Shown: positions 35,581 to 47,760, counted from the stretch's first letter. The stretch is 64,000 nucleotides of DNA from Hemileia vastatrix (GCA_030280995.1 JASXTE010000014.1:1852656-1916655), one strand, 5' to 3'. Program-made: numbers and translations. The notes: a model not told the origin generated them from the letters alone.

Positions 35581-36411
35581 ACTTTTTCTATTACTTACAA
35601 CTGTTTTTACAGAATTGAAAACTATGTTTCAGCTAATATTTTATGGAAGTGAGCTCTGTTCTTCGCCCGAAGAACAGAGTTCATCCTCCTATTTTCACAC
35701 TCTGTTTGCACCAATCTCCATCCCTTTCAATTCTATCAACACATGCTTGTCTTCCCTCCCCATGCCTTTCGCTATCCTCCCAGCCCCATTGTATGCCATC
35801 CTCTTTTAAAGGTAACTCAAAAATCTGCTTTGTCACAAAAGTCTCCTCGTAAAGCAAGGATTACATATAAAAAAAATCAGTGACTTTTTCTATTACTTAC
35901 AACTGTTTTTACAGAATTGAAAACTATGTTTCAGCTAATATTTTATGGAAGTGAACTCTGTTCTTCGCCGGAAGAACAGAGTTCATCCTCCTATTTTCAC
36001 ACTCTGTTTGCACCAATCTCCATCCCTTTCAATTCTATCAACACATGCTTGTCTTCCCTCCCCATGCCTTTCGCTATCCTCCCAGCCCCATTGTATGCCA
36101 TCCTCTTTTAAAGGTAACTCAAAAATCTGCTTCGTCACAAAAGTCTCCTCGTAAAGCAAGGATTACATATAAAAAAAATCAGTGACTTTTTCTATTACTT
36201 ACAACTGTTTTTACAGAATTGAAAACTATGTTTCAGCTAATATTTTATGGAAGTGAACTCTGTTCTTCGCCCGAAGAACAGAGTTCATCCTCCTATTTTC
36301 ACACTCTGTTTGCAACAATCTCCATCCCTTTCAATTCTATCAACACATGCTTGTCTTCCCTCCCCATGCCTTTTGCTATCCTCCCAGCCCCATTGTATGC
36401 CATCCTCTTTT
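35506..36411. repeat. Three near-identical 302-bp tandem units
   Basis: Unit starts (AAAGGTAACTCAAAAATCTG) are at 35506, 35808 and 36110, exactly 302 bp apart. Each unit fuses ~55 bp of the accessory ORF start with ~245 bp that match 11840-12080 of the CACCACGC element, including the 16-bp-arm hairpin. The third unit runs on to 36510 with further identity to 12081-12170. Only a handful of substitutions separate the units, so amplification is recent. Confidence 0.9.
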
Positions 36412-36699
36412 GATCCCCATTTCACCCCTCTCAACCTCTCCCAGACCCTTTTCTTCATTTAAAATGCCTCGGAACCCTTAATCTTCCCTTCCAACTCTTT
36501 CCCAACCTTTGAGTGACTGAAAAAATATGCGTTTGCTGAAAATATGCGATTTCATGTTGAGTTGATGAAAGAAAACACAGAGAGAAAAAAAATAAGACTT
36601 TAACAGCAAATTCAAAAACCAAAAAAATATGCAAAAAAATTTACCATTCTCAGTGAATAATACATGCAAATTGATAATTTGAAGAGAAAGAGAAAAAAA

Positions 36700-37959
36700 T
36701 TAAAATTGCGTTGAAAAATGTTGGAGTGTTATTGGAAGGATTTTTGCCCTTATACTAGTTGATTGAGAAATAGAAGTGTTGGATATAGTCGGAGGTGAAT
36801 CAACTTGTTCATCTTCATACAGCTCTAACCATTGATCTTTGAGGTCAGCAAGTAGGTTATGAAGTATAGTGCAACACAGAATCCAGTTGATCACCGCCTC
36901 CATTTCAGATTTATTTCTAAGAGGACTTCTTAATTCCCTTAAACTAGAAAAACGGCCTTTCAAGATTCCAATAGAATGTTCAATACGGACTCTTGACTTT
37001 GCCAAATGATTGTTGAATTTGGCATTTTGACTGTCTTCTGAAGCTGCTCCCCGAAAAGCAGGAAGTACATACTTTCCATTCACATAAGCAGAATCTGCAA
37101 GAAGATACTGATTTTCATCAAAGAATTTTTCAGGTTCATTTGAAATATGCATTCTTTGGAAGACGTAGGAGTCATGACATGAGCCAGGATAGCCAGCAAA
37201 GAATGATATAAATTTTTTGTTTACGTCACATATAAGCTGAACGTTAATTGAATATCTATAAAGAAGATATATTTGTTTGTGTTAGTTTCAAGGAGGATGA
37301 AAGGAGTTAAAAATAATCTACCTCTTTTTACGGTCAAAGTAATTGTTTCCACCTTGACCAGGTTTCTGGCTCAAAGGAATAGTAGTACCATCAACAAAAC
37401 CAATACATCCTGGAAAGCCCTCTGCTTGCATAACCTGAGATGATTCAAGTCGCTCTTCTTTTGTTGGCCAGGTGAGAAGTTGAGATTCCAAGGAGTTGAT
37501 GGCAGTGATACATCGTTTGGTATAAGTGTTAACTGAACCATACCCTAAATCAAAGACATTTTCTAAACGTTTCAAAGCGGCTCCATTACCATTTGAACCC
37601 AAACGACATAGTGTGATGGCCAATTGAATTGAAGGATGTTGTTGTTCTTTTTGAGAATTATTGTGAAATATGGGATGATCCTGAATAAGCTCAAGCAATT
37701 TAAGGAAACATTCCTGAGAAGTCCTGAACAGCTGTCTAAAACTGGGTGTAGATAGGTTAAGAAGTGTTTGGATGGTGTACTTGGGGGTATGAAGTACTTG
37801 AGGCTTTCTGGGAAGAAGGTAACGTTTCCTGGCCATTTTTGATAAAACGACAAAATCTTCTTCTAGATCAGAATCGGAATCAGAGTCCAAGAGCAGTTCA
37901 AGCGCCATGAAAGTCTTTGCTTTATGTAATTTATCACGATTTGAAAGTGAGGAAGGCAT
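36700..37959 (-). CDS. Harbinger (DDE_Tnp_4, HARBI1-like) transposase, two exons
   Basis: Exon 1 is 37959-37322 and exon 2 is 37255-36700. The 66-nt intron (37256-37321) has GTAGAT and TTTATAG borders and joins in phase, giving 397 residues. Residues 25-35 are an acidic DSDSDSDLEED run. Residues ~105-165 form a helix-rich DNA-binding region. The nuclease has Asp190 in GCIGFVDGTTIP, GYPGSCHDSYVF at ~234, Asp267 in YLLADSAY, and Glu304 in VRIEHSIGILKGRF. The length and motif order are typical of fungal PIF/Harbinger nucleases. No stop or frameshift is seen. It is a plausible source of activity for copy 1 and for the MITEs sharing its ends. Confidence 0.9.
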
Positions 37960-38256
37960 GACTCTTATATGATATGATATGAAGATGTAAGTGATGTACG
38001 ATGTTTTGAGTTATGAAGTGTTATTCTGCGGAGTGCTGCGTATGAATGGGATGATGCTGACAAATCAGTGAAATGGGACTTGATGGTGAAATCAGCACTT
38101 TTGGTTGAGAAAGTGCGGATTTGAGTGAAATAAGTGACTTATTTCATTTTGAAATCCACCAGTATTGGGGCTAGTGTGTTTTGGAAATCCGCACTTATTT
38201 AAGTGCGGATTTGGTCAAATTTAAGTGCGGATTTGCCAGAACTGACACCCCCTATT

Positions 38257-38370
38257 AAAACAGGAGCCTAATTGGAATCCAGCAGTTGAACAGCAAGCAG
38301 TTGATTGTCTGTATAGAATGGGCCAACAAAATGAAGTTCATGTACTCATATATTTTGTAAGCAGAAGTAT
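38257..38370 (+). pseudogene. SNF2 helicase C-terminal piece with motif VI
   Basis: Right after the transposon, the frame reads PNWNPAVEQQAVDCLYRMGQ and QNEVHVLIYFVS. This is the Q-x-x-D-R-x-x-R-x-G-Q motif VI region of SNF2 proteins (here CLYRMGQ, with the first Arg changed to Cys). A GTAAGC donor follows at 38358. It continues the gene broken at 35105. Further exons to about 38550 are not clearly readable. Confidence 0.75.
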
Positions 38371-38549
38371 TGAATTCAGCATTTATAAGATACAAAAAAA
38401 AATTTTGAGCTATCAATGTAGGTGAAATTTTTTAAATAAATTTGCATCATAGCTAAAAAAATTTGTCTGTTGTAATTTTTTAAGGCTAAGCGTCCCAAAC
38501 ATTGGAAACAAGCCTTATGAGTCTGCTAGATTATTGATTAGGGAATTCA

Positions 38550-39535
38550 TCAATAACTCACATAAGAATTTGAAATTTGTTCAAGTATGTGGGAAATGTT
38601 TATTGGGGCTTGACAATTAAGAAGTCTTAATTGTTGAGGATTAAGAGAAGAAAGATATAATGAAGAATAGCAGTCACTTGGAAACCCCCTGAGGACTGGA
38701 AAAGAATTAAAGTGAGACTCAATTGAGGAAACCAAATTTAATCTATTATATAATGCCAAGTTCTTAAGTATTTTTCCTGAATAAGGGGAATTTTCTCAGA
38801 TTTGAATGTGTTTATGGTCAATATTTCATGAAAGTCTTGAGAATTCTTCAGATCTCCATGGAAATAAAATCCACTTAAAAGAACCTTCATCATCAATTTT
38901 GGTGTCTGAGAAACATTTGACGTTTTTGAAAATATTCTCATAGGTTTCACCACTTAGAAGTTGTTTAAGAAGGTGAGTTTGGTAAAATGAATTCTGAAAA
39001 AGATTGTCAAAATTATATAAGCTTGTGGATAAAATAAGAGAAAAATATTAGTTCTTACTTTCTTTTTTATTTTATATTTATACTTTCTTTTTTTAACTAT
39101 TTCACGGAAACTATCAGAATCTTTCCCAAGTCTTAATTTATCAGCATAACCTATAAACCAGCAGTGAAGACACCCATTTGAATTAGGTAGGAAATATGAG
39201 TAGAGTCCATTGAATAAGAAACCAAATAACTGGTTTCCAAAGCTTTATCCCAGTACTTAATTATAATTTTTGCCAAAACTTGATTCCACTTGTGAAACCA
39301 ATCAAGATTCCAAGCAAATGTTTTTCCAGGAAAGTTGCATTGATGAAGAATGGGATAAAAGCATTGTTTAATATAGTAATGATTTGTTCAAAAATGTGGT
39401 AATTTTGTTCAGGATATGGAAAATTAATATCAATGTTGAGAGAGATTATATTGAACAATGAAAACCTGTGTAGTTGTTCTTTGGTGGGGTTCAGCTTCCA
39501 TTCATTATACTGAGGTGAAATATTCAAAAGAACAT
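38550..39535 (-). pseudogene. Unrecognised decayed gene
   Basis: Reading right to left: YNEWKLNPTKEQLHRFSLFN, LNIDINFPYPEQNYHIFEQI, then after a stop GFLFNGLYSYFLPNSNGC and YADKLRLGKDSDSFREI. A spacer that looks like an intron lies near 39010-39095. Then come FYQTHLLKQLLSGETYENIF, DDEGSFKWILFPWRSEEFSR, ALYNRLNLVSSIESHFNSFP, and LRGFPSDCYSSLYLSSLNPQ. Frames switch several times. The composition is clearly protein-like, but I recognise no family. It faces the SNF2 gene tail to tail. Confidence 0.45.
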
Positions 39536-40500
39536 GACAGAAATTGTAAATAGACCTGCAAAAATGAGAAGTTGATTGAGGGAGTATCTTATTGAATCTT
39601 TTATTAAGTACAAGGGTATAAGTAGGTATTTCCCTGAAGAAAATAAGAACAACTAGAGCTCATCATATATGTTATGAAAAGCAAAATGAAGGAAAATATA
39701 AAATTTTGAAAGGATATGGCAACAAAAATACTACTATAATAAATTTTTTTTTTTGAAAAAAATTAATAATGAAGAGTTGAGTAGACGGACAGATGAGATT
39801 TCTCATGAATATCTTTCTCTATAAAATATGGATATCAATGTATCTTCATAATTAATTCAAAAGGAAATAACTCAGCTGTAATAGAAAATTATTGCATGAT
39901 AAATGGGTAAAAATATAATTCAGAATCATTTTGATTTTCCAAGTTATTTTGATAATATTTTAATGCATATAATGACCTTATTTGAGCTTGTTGATTTTAT
40001 TGACAAACTTATTTTAAAAATTTTTACTAACACATTATTAGTAGGTATATAGTTTATTGACCAAGATTACTCAGAAACCATACTGATTTTTCAAAGTTTT
40101 GAATAAGAAACTTAATGTGAAAATTCCCTTTTTTGGATTCCGGAAGCTTTACTTTGATGACCTCTTAGATTTAAAAATTTTAAAATAATATATTTTGTTG
40201 AAAAAATATTTATTTTTCAGACTGTAATTTTATATTGTCAAAATTAAATATTATAAATTTATTTATATCTTATTGTGATTATTAGTGAAAAACTTTCTGT
40301 TTTTTGGCAGAATTCTATTAATGCAGGTGATTGTAGAAAAAAAAATTGCAATACTTAAATAACTTTATTATTTTAAATTAAATGGTATTATTTTGATTCA
40401 AGTTTTATCATAGTTTCTCCTATATCCAAAAATTCCATCAATTTGTATTCAATTATAGTATTATGCTTTGTGCAAAATAAGCTGTTTGATAAACATGTAT
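39536..40500. other. AT-rich intergenic DNA
   Basis: No gene, terminal repeat or array recognised. Confidence 0.4.
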
Positions 40501-40504
40501 GCAA

Positions 40505-43500
40505 AATTGTTAAATGTAGCAAGTCTGAAACATTTTGATGATGCAGAGTATGGACACCTACTTAATGCATTTTTGGTATGCATGAAACAAAAATTCAAAG
40601 AAATCCATGGTAACCAACTTGTTGATAAACTTCTTGAGAAATAAAAATTATCTTATTTTAGTAAGGGCTTCACAATAAATAAATGGTTTGTTCAATTGCT
40701 ACAATCCAGTAACATATTTCTTATATCCAGAAGTCTTAAAATGTTACCATTTTTTTGCGTTTGTAAATTTGAAGAGCTTGGATGTTCATCAAGAAAGAAT
40801 CAGACCTCATTGGGAAGCTTTGAAGCTGGTGTAGCTTTCAAAACATCTCAGTCATACTCCAAACATGAAGAGGAAAGAAATTGCAAAGCACAGATGGTTG
40901 GTACATCCAGCGCTTCACCTAACTTAGGATCCAACATCCAAGATCTTGTAAGACATAAATATTTGGTAAATAAAGAGAAATTATGTTTTAATTAATATCT
41001 ATTTTTTTCTTTGCTTAGGGGAAGCCTGTTTTGGATAAAATTGGATTTCTACTGCGGTCAAACAAATTGAATTTGGAAGAGCTTTATAGCCAAAAGATAA
41101 TGTAGCAAGCAGCAAAACTTTCTCTCATCCATCATTTAAGCAAAGAAGGTTGTGCTCAATTTTTGCGTGACAAAATAAACAAACCCAAACTTCTTAGTGA
41201 TGTAGGTAAACTAGATACTAGTAAAATCATCAGCCTGATTCCCCTTTCTATAGAGATAGTTTTTAGTCAATTGCAACTCAATCCATTATTTGTCACCAAG
41301 ACATTCTATGCTAAGTGCTTTGCTCTTTATGAGTATAACCCAAAACACCAACCATCAATCTTATCTTGTACTCAACCTTTTCATTCATCTTCAAAGCACT
41401 ATTTAAAAGATTTAGAACGGAGAGAAGAAATTGTCAATTGTGATGAAAGTTTGTATTTGGCTAAGTACAAACAAGAAGAAGCAATCTACTATCCTCATAA
41501 AAAATTTCATCACAACAGTTTTGTTGACTGGCTTTCAGGAAAGCTTCAACTAATCAAATTAAATATGCTGATTGAGAAAAAAATTGATTTTCTAGAAAAC
41601 ATGGAAAGGGATGTGATGAAAGATGTATATGATGGTTTTGTATGGAAAAATTTTCCAGATATTTCTACGACTCAAAATAGAATTGTTGATGGATATACAA
41701 AAAAATGAGGTAATTTAATGTTTATTTTATATGCTGACTGGTTTAGGCTGGGTGTAAATTGTATTAGAGGTCATCAGAAATCTGTGGGTAATCTCTTGTT
41801 GGTGTGTATGAACTTGCCTCCTGAAGATCAATACAAAAACAAAAATCTATATTTGTATGCTATTATTCCCAGTCCAACTGAGCCAACAAGTGAACAAATA
41901 AATCATCTTTTGAATCCTCTTGTCAATGAAATAAAAAGGACTCTATGAGATGGCATATTTATTGAAATAACACCTCACTATCCACAAGGCCAAAAAATAA
42001 GGGCTGCATTATTCTCTTTAACAGGAGACATTCCTGCAATACAAAAGATTGCTGGTTTTGAAAGTCACTCAGACACTAAGTTCTGTTCTGTTGGTCATAT
42101 TTCAAAAGACAAAATTGGTGAGCATCAGTTTGGAAAATTTTCCTTACGTACTCATGAGAATCATATGCACTGGGAAGAGAAGTGAAAAAAGTGTCAGTCA
42201 CATTGGGAGCGGGTATCTATTGTTAGGAGTCATGGGGTTTGATGGAGCAAGCTGAATAACCTTGTATATTGGCATCCTATGGAATATTGCTCAATTGACT
42301 TGATGCATTCACACATGCTTGGAAATCTTAAAGATCACAGTCTAACTTTTTATCTAATACAAAATGCCGCAATCAACCTAAAAAAAAGCTGAAAAAGGAA
42401 AAAAATTGGCATGTAAGAAGAGAAAATGATGATGCACATTCTGATATATTTCTAAATAAGAAATATAAAAAACATAGAAGCAGATTAATCAGCAGTGATG
42501 CTGATAATATTGAACCAGTGGGGCAGTATAAAAGACTACAATATACAAGTACAACAAGACCATCACAAACATATCTTAAAATGGATAGTGGAGGAGCTGA
42601 ATCAGAATGATCAAAAAGCAGCACAAAGTGATCAAGTTCTGAACATCACTTTTGAACCTTAGAGTTTGGCTCAGAACATGCTTCTTGAAGTGGAATTGGA
42701 AATTTGACCTATAACTTAAGGCAAACAAGTATTAGCATATCTGAAAGTGAAAGATATAATTCATCCCTTGAGACTATTACAAGTAAGATAGATAAAAAGA
42801 AGGGCAAAGAGAAAGAAAGAAAAAGAACTAGAAATCTAATATTGTCAGCCACTGAGCTAGAGGAAGTGTGGAATGTTATTGAGAAAACAAAAAAACCCTC
42901 CTGGATTTCACAAGTGCTGAAACAAGTAGGATCTAAAAAGTCAGGTTACCTTAAAGCAGCGGAGCGGAATGTACTTTATACTGTTTACTTTCCTTTGTCA
43001 CTTATTCCCCTTTGGGTAGAAAAATTAAATTAAGCCAAGACATCAGTGACATTAGACAACAAACCTAGAGAATATTATCTTCTCAAATCACTCACCAACT
43101 TTTTGACTTTAAAAAATGTATCCACTGATGAAATTGATGAATTAAAAGAACTGCTATTGGAGTATTGTGACTGTTTGGAAGAATGTTGGAAAAATATCAG
43201 CTTTAAGCAAAATCTGCATTTCACTCAACATTTTCCAGAAATGATTAAACGTTTTGGTCCACCTTCAGGTATGGTTACTTGGGCTACTGAAAGAGTTAAT
43301 GGTATATTATTGGAAATTCCAAAAAATCATAATCCAGGTATTTATTTTGGTTATTTGGTGCTTAAAGATGCAAATGAGATAATTTATTTTTATTGAACAT
43401 AGAAGAAATACCACAGAACTTGCTCAAGCACTGGCATCAGAAGTCTAGGGTATTGGAACTAGATGAAGCTGAAGATGATGCTCAGTATGGATCTAATATT

Positions 43501-43884
43501 AAAAAAATTGAGCATGATACAAAATCAAGACATATACATTTAACTGAGGCATTATTTACAAAATGGGTTAGGGCACACTTGAGAAAAGAGACATCTAAAC
43601 AGGCTTTGTTACCATCAGAGAAGGTAGGAGACCGCGTGGTTTAAAATGTAGCAAGCATATTGGTCCATGGAAAGCATTATACCACTCATGACCAGAATCC
43701 TGGGAATTCTACCATTGAATTCTACTTTGTAAAAGATAGTCAGTTTGGGCATATTGATCAGATTTTTAGTTCAAAAGATGATAATGAAAAAGTCTATCTA
43801 ATTGTTAGTCCATTTAAAGAGCTTATGCCAGAAGATACAAAAAAGGATCCCTATGAGAGGTTTCCACAAGTGCATTCCCATTAA
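40505..43884 (+). pseudogene. Decayed CACTA (En/Spm) tnp2-type transposase
   Basis: Fragments in order: HFDDAEYGHLLNAFLVCMKQ (40520), a cysteine-bearing CVCKFEELGCSSRKNQ (40753), RDKINKPKLLSDVGKL (41166), and WLSGKLQLIKLNMLIEKK. The core tnp2 block follows: LYADWFR, then SVGNLLLVCMNLPPEDQYKN, IIPSPTEPTSEQINHLLNPL, IRAALFSLTGDIPAIQKIAG and FESHS. Then SIDLMHSHMLGNLKDH (42294), and HFTQHFPEMIKRFGPPSGMV with WATERVNG (43210). YADWF, DLMHSHMLG and ATER carry the acidic residues expected of the Transposase_21 catalytic site. At least five stops or shifts separate them, so it is inactive. CACTA-type terminal repeats were not located. Confidence 0.75.
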
Positions 43885-44510
43885 GTAAGAGTAGAAAAAG
43901 CGACACAAATTGTGATAAATCAAGGTTCAATTATTGTAAATGTGGCCACTTTACAGCACCAAAGGGGAATGTTTGGAATAAAGTATGATTTTATCACTGC
44001 TTTTTGACTTCAGACAATAGTAAGTAAAAAAATTAAACAAAATGGAAATTATTTTTTTTGTTAATATGTTTGAATTTTTTTAGGATTGGTAAGAATTTGG
44101 AGGATTGGGAATTTTTGTAATAGATTTTTGGAAAAGCTAGATGCAAGATTAATAAATAAATCTTTTTGTGATTTCACCTAATTGTTTAAGCAAACAATAA
44201 CAAGGGCATTCTTTAAAGTTTATAAACCCTGCTATTAATGAGTGACATTTTATTGTGAATTTAATTTCAACTAAAATAAATTCAATGTACTATACAAAGT
44301 CTACCTATACTTGAAAAATATTATAAGTAGTTCAGAACCAGGGTTTAAAAATCTAAGGACCATATTTTACAAGCCAATAAAACCAAGTTTTCCACTAGTT
44401 TTTTTGCTTGAATATTTTATTCATTAAACTCACAATTAAAATGTATAGCTAATTTCTCTTCAATATTATCTTGTCTATATTCTGAAAGTTAATATTTTTT
44501 TTATTTTTTA
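43885..44510. other. AT-rich spacer after the tnp2 gene
   Basis: The first ~100 bases may still be decayed tnp2 tail. The rest shows no gene. Confidence 0.4.
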
Positions 44511-44521
44511 TAAAGCACAGA

Positions 44522-45570
44522 ATGTCTAATACCGGTGATGCCATGCATTTTGATACTCCATTAGCAAGTAGCTTTAGAGGGCAAGTTAATCCACCTCCTA
44601 AAAATCCTAGAATGGGTGATTTGGGTGCTGTTCCCCCTGAAAATCCTAGGTAAAATTTAGGTAAGCCCTAAACTCCTCCTCAGTCTTCATCAGATCTCCT
44701 TATTTGATCAACTAATTGCTTTTCTAATATCACAAATAAAGATGGTCAATCCACACCTCTTAATTTTCAGCATCAAGCAGAAAGTGTAGGGAAGAATGGG
44801 GCTAGTATGTTGTTGAATCAGTTTCTTAGAAACGGTGGGGAACCCACTTCTACTTACCCAGAAGCCAGTACCAGTGGACATGGTGAGTAAACTTTTTCAG
44901 CGTGCTTTTATGTTTTAAAATATGCTTACCAATTTTTATTTTCAAAAATTTGCAGTTAGTCCCTCTCTTATAATTCAAGCTACTTATCAGCGCAGAATAC
45001 TTGATTATGAGTCACTTCAAAATGACCAAAACTTGCAAATCATTAGAAGCATAGTTACAAGGTGTGATGTACCAAGGAGCTCAAATTCTATTAACCAAAA
45101 TATATATCAATTTTAGATATTCTGTCTTGATGGACCCATTAATGTATCTCAGTTTTCTATGGGTCCAATAAACAAAGAGCTTAAAGATTGGAAGATTTGG
45201 AATGATTAAAAGAAATTGACAATTGAAACAGCATTAAAACAGGTTCAAAATGCACTGCAGGTAACTTCAGCTGCTGATTGTCAATTTATTTTAACAAATA
45301 CTGCCATATTCTTATGTTCCAAAATTCATCTACCAACTTTTATTTCAACACCTGAGCCCCAAAGACTAAAGGGAGGAGCTGCTGTACAAATCTCTGTAAA
45401 AAGAAATTTGGAACAAGAGCTTCAAGAGAAAGGATTTTGTTGACTCCCTTTTGATTGGAACTGTCAAATTTTTTCCGAGTCACAATGGAATCAAGTAATG
45501 AGGAGTGTAGTATCAGACCATTGTACTAAGTGTCTCTGAACATTGAAAAATATTGATTCAGAAAAACTCA
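44522..45570 (+). pseudogene. Unrecognised decayed multi-exon gene
   Basis: Opens MSNTGDAMHFDTPLASSFRG, then VNPPPKNPRMGDLGAVPPEN. After stops it continues SVGKNGASMLLNQFLRNGGE and TSTYPEASTSGHG to a GTGAGT donor at 44881. A TTTGCAG acceptor at 44956 leads to VSPSLIIQATYQRRILDYES. Further in-frame pieces are SMGPINKELKDWKIWND, then TIETALKQVQNALQVTSAAD, IFLCSKIHLPTFISTPEPQR and WNQVMRSVVSDHCTKCL. It could be an accessory gene of the adjoining CACTA element or a retrotransposon gag. No family was recognised. Confidence 0.4.
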
Positions 45571-45718
45571 GTTTTACGCCAATCATTGTCGAGCAATGGG
45601 TGGTCAACAAGGGAAAGGAGATTCTAATGGTGGCTGGTCAAAACTGTGAGGTGATTGAGGCAAGTAGAAAGGAAAAGAGATCAAGAGCACAGATAAAGTG
45701 TTATCAAACAAAATAGAA

Positions 45719-45892
45719 AGGTACTGAATATTTATTAAGGTATAAAGGTGAACCCACTGAATTTGAGAGATGGATACCTTCAAAGGATATCACTAATCTA
45801 AAAAAGTTCTGAAAAAATTTAATAGGAAAAAATCTTAACATTTAATTTTATCATTATTATTTTTTAGTGTGAGGGGGTTTCAGCCAGGTGAT
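45719..45892 (+). mobile_element. 3' remnant of a Gypsy chromovirus
   Basis: GTEYLLRYKGEPTEFERWIP and SKDITNLKKF match the chromodomain end of Gypsy 1 (GTEYLLRYKNKSSEHDAWIP). A decayed polypurine tract (AGTGTGAGGGGG) and an LTR start TTTCAGCCAGG follow at about 45867-45889. The stretch upstream (45570-45718) is not clearly retroviral. Confidence 0.75.
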
Positions 45893-46400
45893 AAGTGTAA
45901 AGACAAAATTTCTACTTTATTTTTAACATTATCACTTAAGAAGTGCTCAATATTATGACTTAAAGAACTTTCTATTAGAACTAATTAATTGATGCACTCA
46001 AAATACTAAAATAACTACAGTATTCTCTGGGTGGGAACTTTTATTAATTTATTTATGGATGTTGGAATCATTCCTTCAGTCAGAATTTGATATTTCAGTA
46101 TATCTGAAACATGAGAAAATGAAACTGGAGTTAGAAATTATAATCTCAGTATATTAAGGGGTATAAAAGTTGGAAATCTTCCATTTCAAAATACCTCTTT
46201 TTTCCACCAAATCAACCATGATTATTTTTTAAAATATGCCATATTGTACCCAAAGGTACCTCTTTACTGAGGATTTATTTCAAGTTTGTATCTTTCTTTT
46301 TGTTTGTTAAATACCTTTTAAATAGTTACAAATTTCTAAGTTTGATACCCCCTATTATTGACATGTGAATTTTTATTATAACATAGAATAAAAATACACA
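45893..46400. repeat. Diverged duplicate of 31150-31470 with a MITE inserted
   Basis: Outside the MITE (46156-46353) this matches 31150-31470 along its length. Because it follows a decayed LTR start, the shared sequence could be LTR interior, but no LTR end was found. Confidence 0.55.
46156..46353. mobile_element. ~200-bp MITE (copy 2), with an empty site elsewhere
   Basis: Ends AAGGGGTATAAAAGTT and AAGTTTGATACCCCCT; ATT duplications at 46153-46155 and 46354-46356. The related segment at 31411-31440 reads through as CAGTATATTATTGG, exactly what removal of the MITE plus one ATT predicts. Confidence 0.85.
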
Positions 46401-47673
46401 TGTATTTACAGCTATATTCTTTTTCTAGAAACATTTTGTATTTAGCTATTTGAAATTAGTTTTCCTCTCAGAATTTATCTGTGTAGTTGGGGGGAACTTT
46501 TTGTCTATAAATGGAGGTGGATTTGGGAGGGGAAAGGGTCATATTTTATCATATTTTTACTATTTTACAACTTCATAAAATTTTCAATACTATTGTTTAC
46601 AAATTATGATTATATTTTATTTTATTTTTAATAAATATAATTAGTCACTGTCATATTAATTAAAAGGAATTTATTTTTATACTATTCCCTAGGTAATTCA
46701 ATCATTAAATCAGGGCTAATTCATTTTCCATACCTCTAGCCACCCTGATAAATTTAGTATTCCTACTCTTGTCACAAGTTCATGATCTTTTTCAAAGCCT
46801 TTATTGCACAATTTTTTAAGTCAATGATCCAGAAGTGAACTAATAGAAGGTAAAATGTCCCATTTTTGAAAACTATTATCTTATTCAGCTTTTGAAAAAA
46901 TTTTAAGAAAAGAATAGATGCCTATAGAATTAAAATGAGTAAAATGTTTTTAAATATGAAAAAAATATTAGTACACTTACAAAGAGAATATCCTTTAACA
47001 AAATGTGGTCTCCATCCAAGCCAACCATTATACCACCCAACATATTCTTATTTTGAATCAGTAAGAAAACCTGTACCATCTGATATTGTGTTGAGATGAG
47101 ATCAGATAGTTTGTTAAAAATTTTCATCAATTATACCATTGAATGAATGAACTCCCAAAATTAATTGAGGCTGAGAAGAATTACAGATACATTATTTAGC
47201 TTCATTGTCTCCAAATTCAGTTAGATATTTAATATCTTCAGGTAACTTCTTTAGAAAATTATTTTTTTTCTCAACTTTAGTTTAAAAATACTTGATGTTT
47301 GACATATGGCCAAATAAACTATCCAAGTGATTTTTCTTTTTTTTAATATCTTTTTTATGATGATTCAATTATGATTATTTTTATTAAAGATTTAGATCAT
47401 GATTGAATTGATTTAGAGATTGCAGATGATGATAGAGAAGTTAACAAAGATGAAGATGAAGATAGAGGAGTAAGGGTTGGATCTTAAGAAACAGACACTT
47501 TTTTTTTCTATAAACTTTTTTTTTTACTTGCCAAAAAAAACACAAAAAAAATTTTAAATTATAAAAAAAACTCACATAATTTAAAATGAATGAACTTAAA
47601 AAATGTTTCCAGAAAAAATAATCAAAATAATGATTACTTCAGGTGAAACCAACAAATTTTTTTCTAAATTTCT

Positions 47674-47713
<40 letters not shown>

Positions 47714-47760
47714 AGGAAAAATGAATTAATGATGTAACGCCTATCTGGCAGGTTTTTTTT
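46401..47760. other. AT-rich intergenic DNA with a poly(A) run
   Basis: No gene recognised. A run of about 34 A lies at 47676-47709, close to the position where a retrotransposed tail might be expected, but no retrotransposon body was recognised upstream. Confidence 0.4.

Larger units (their letters stand above)
35109..38253. mobile_element. Harbinger-type DNA transposon copy 2, intact transposase
   Basis: 3145 bp with inverted ends AGGGGGTGTCAGTTCTGGCA and the target duplication ATT (35106-35108 and 38254-38256). Subterminal AAATCCGCACTTAA repeats occur at both ends. The transposase is on the minus strand near the right end. On the plus strand near the left end an accessory ORF starts (35480) but is displaced by three 302-bp repeats. 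The insertion lies inside the SNF2 pseudogene, so it postdates that copy. Whether it caused the decay is not known. Confidence 0.95.

Noticed and set aside
35615..36462. Repeated 64-71-codon frames in the 302-bp units
   Set aside because: They overlap one another in two frames and run through the hairpin. They copy the transposon interior at 11886-12129 and have no protein features.
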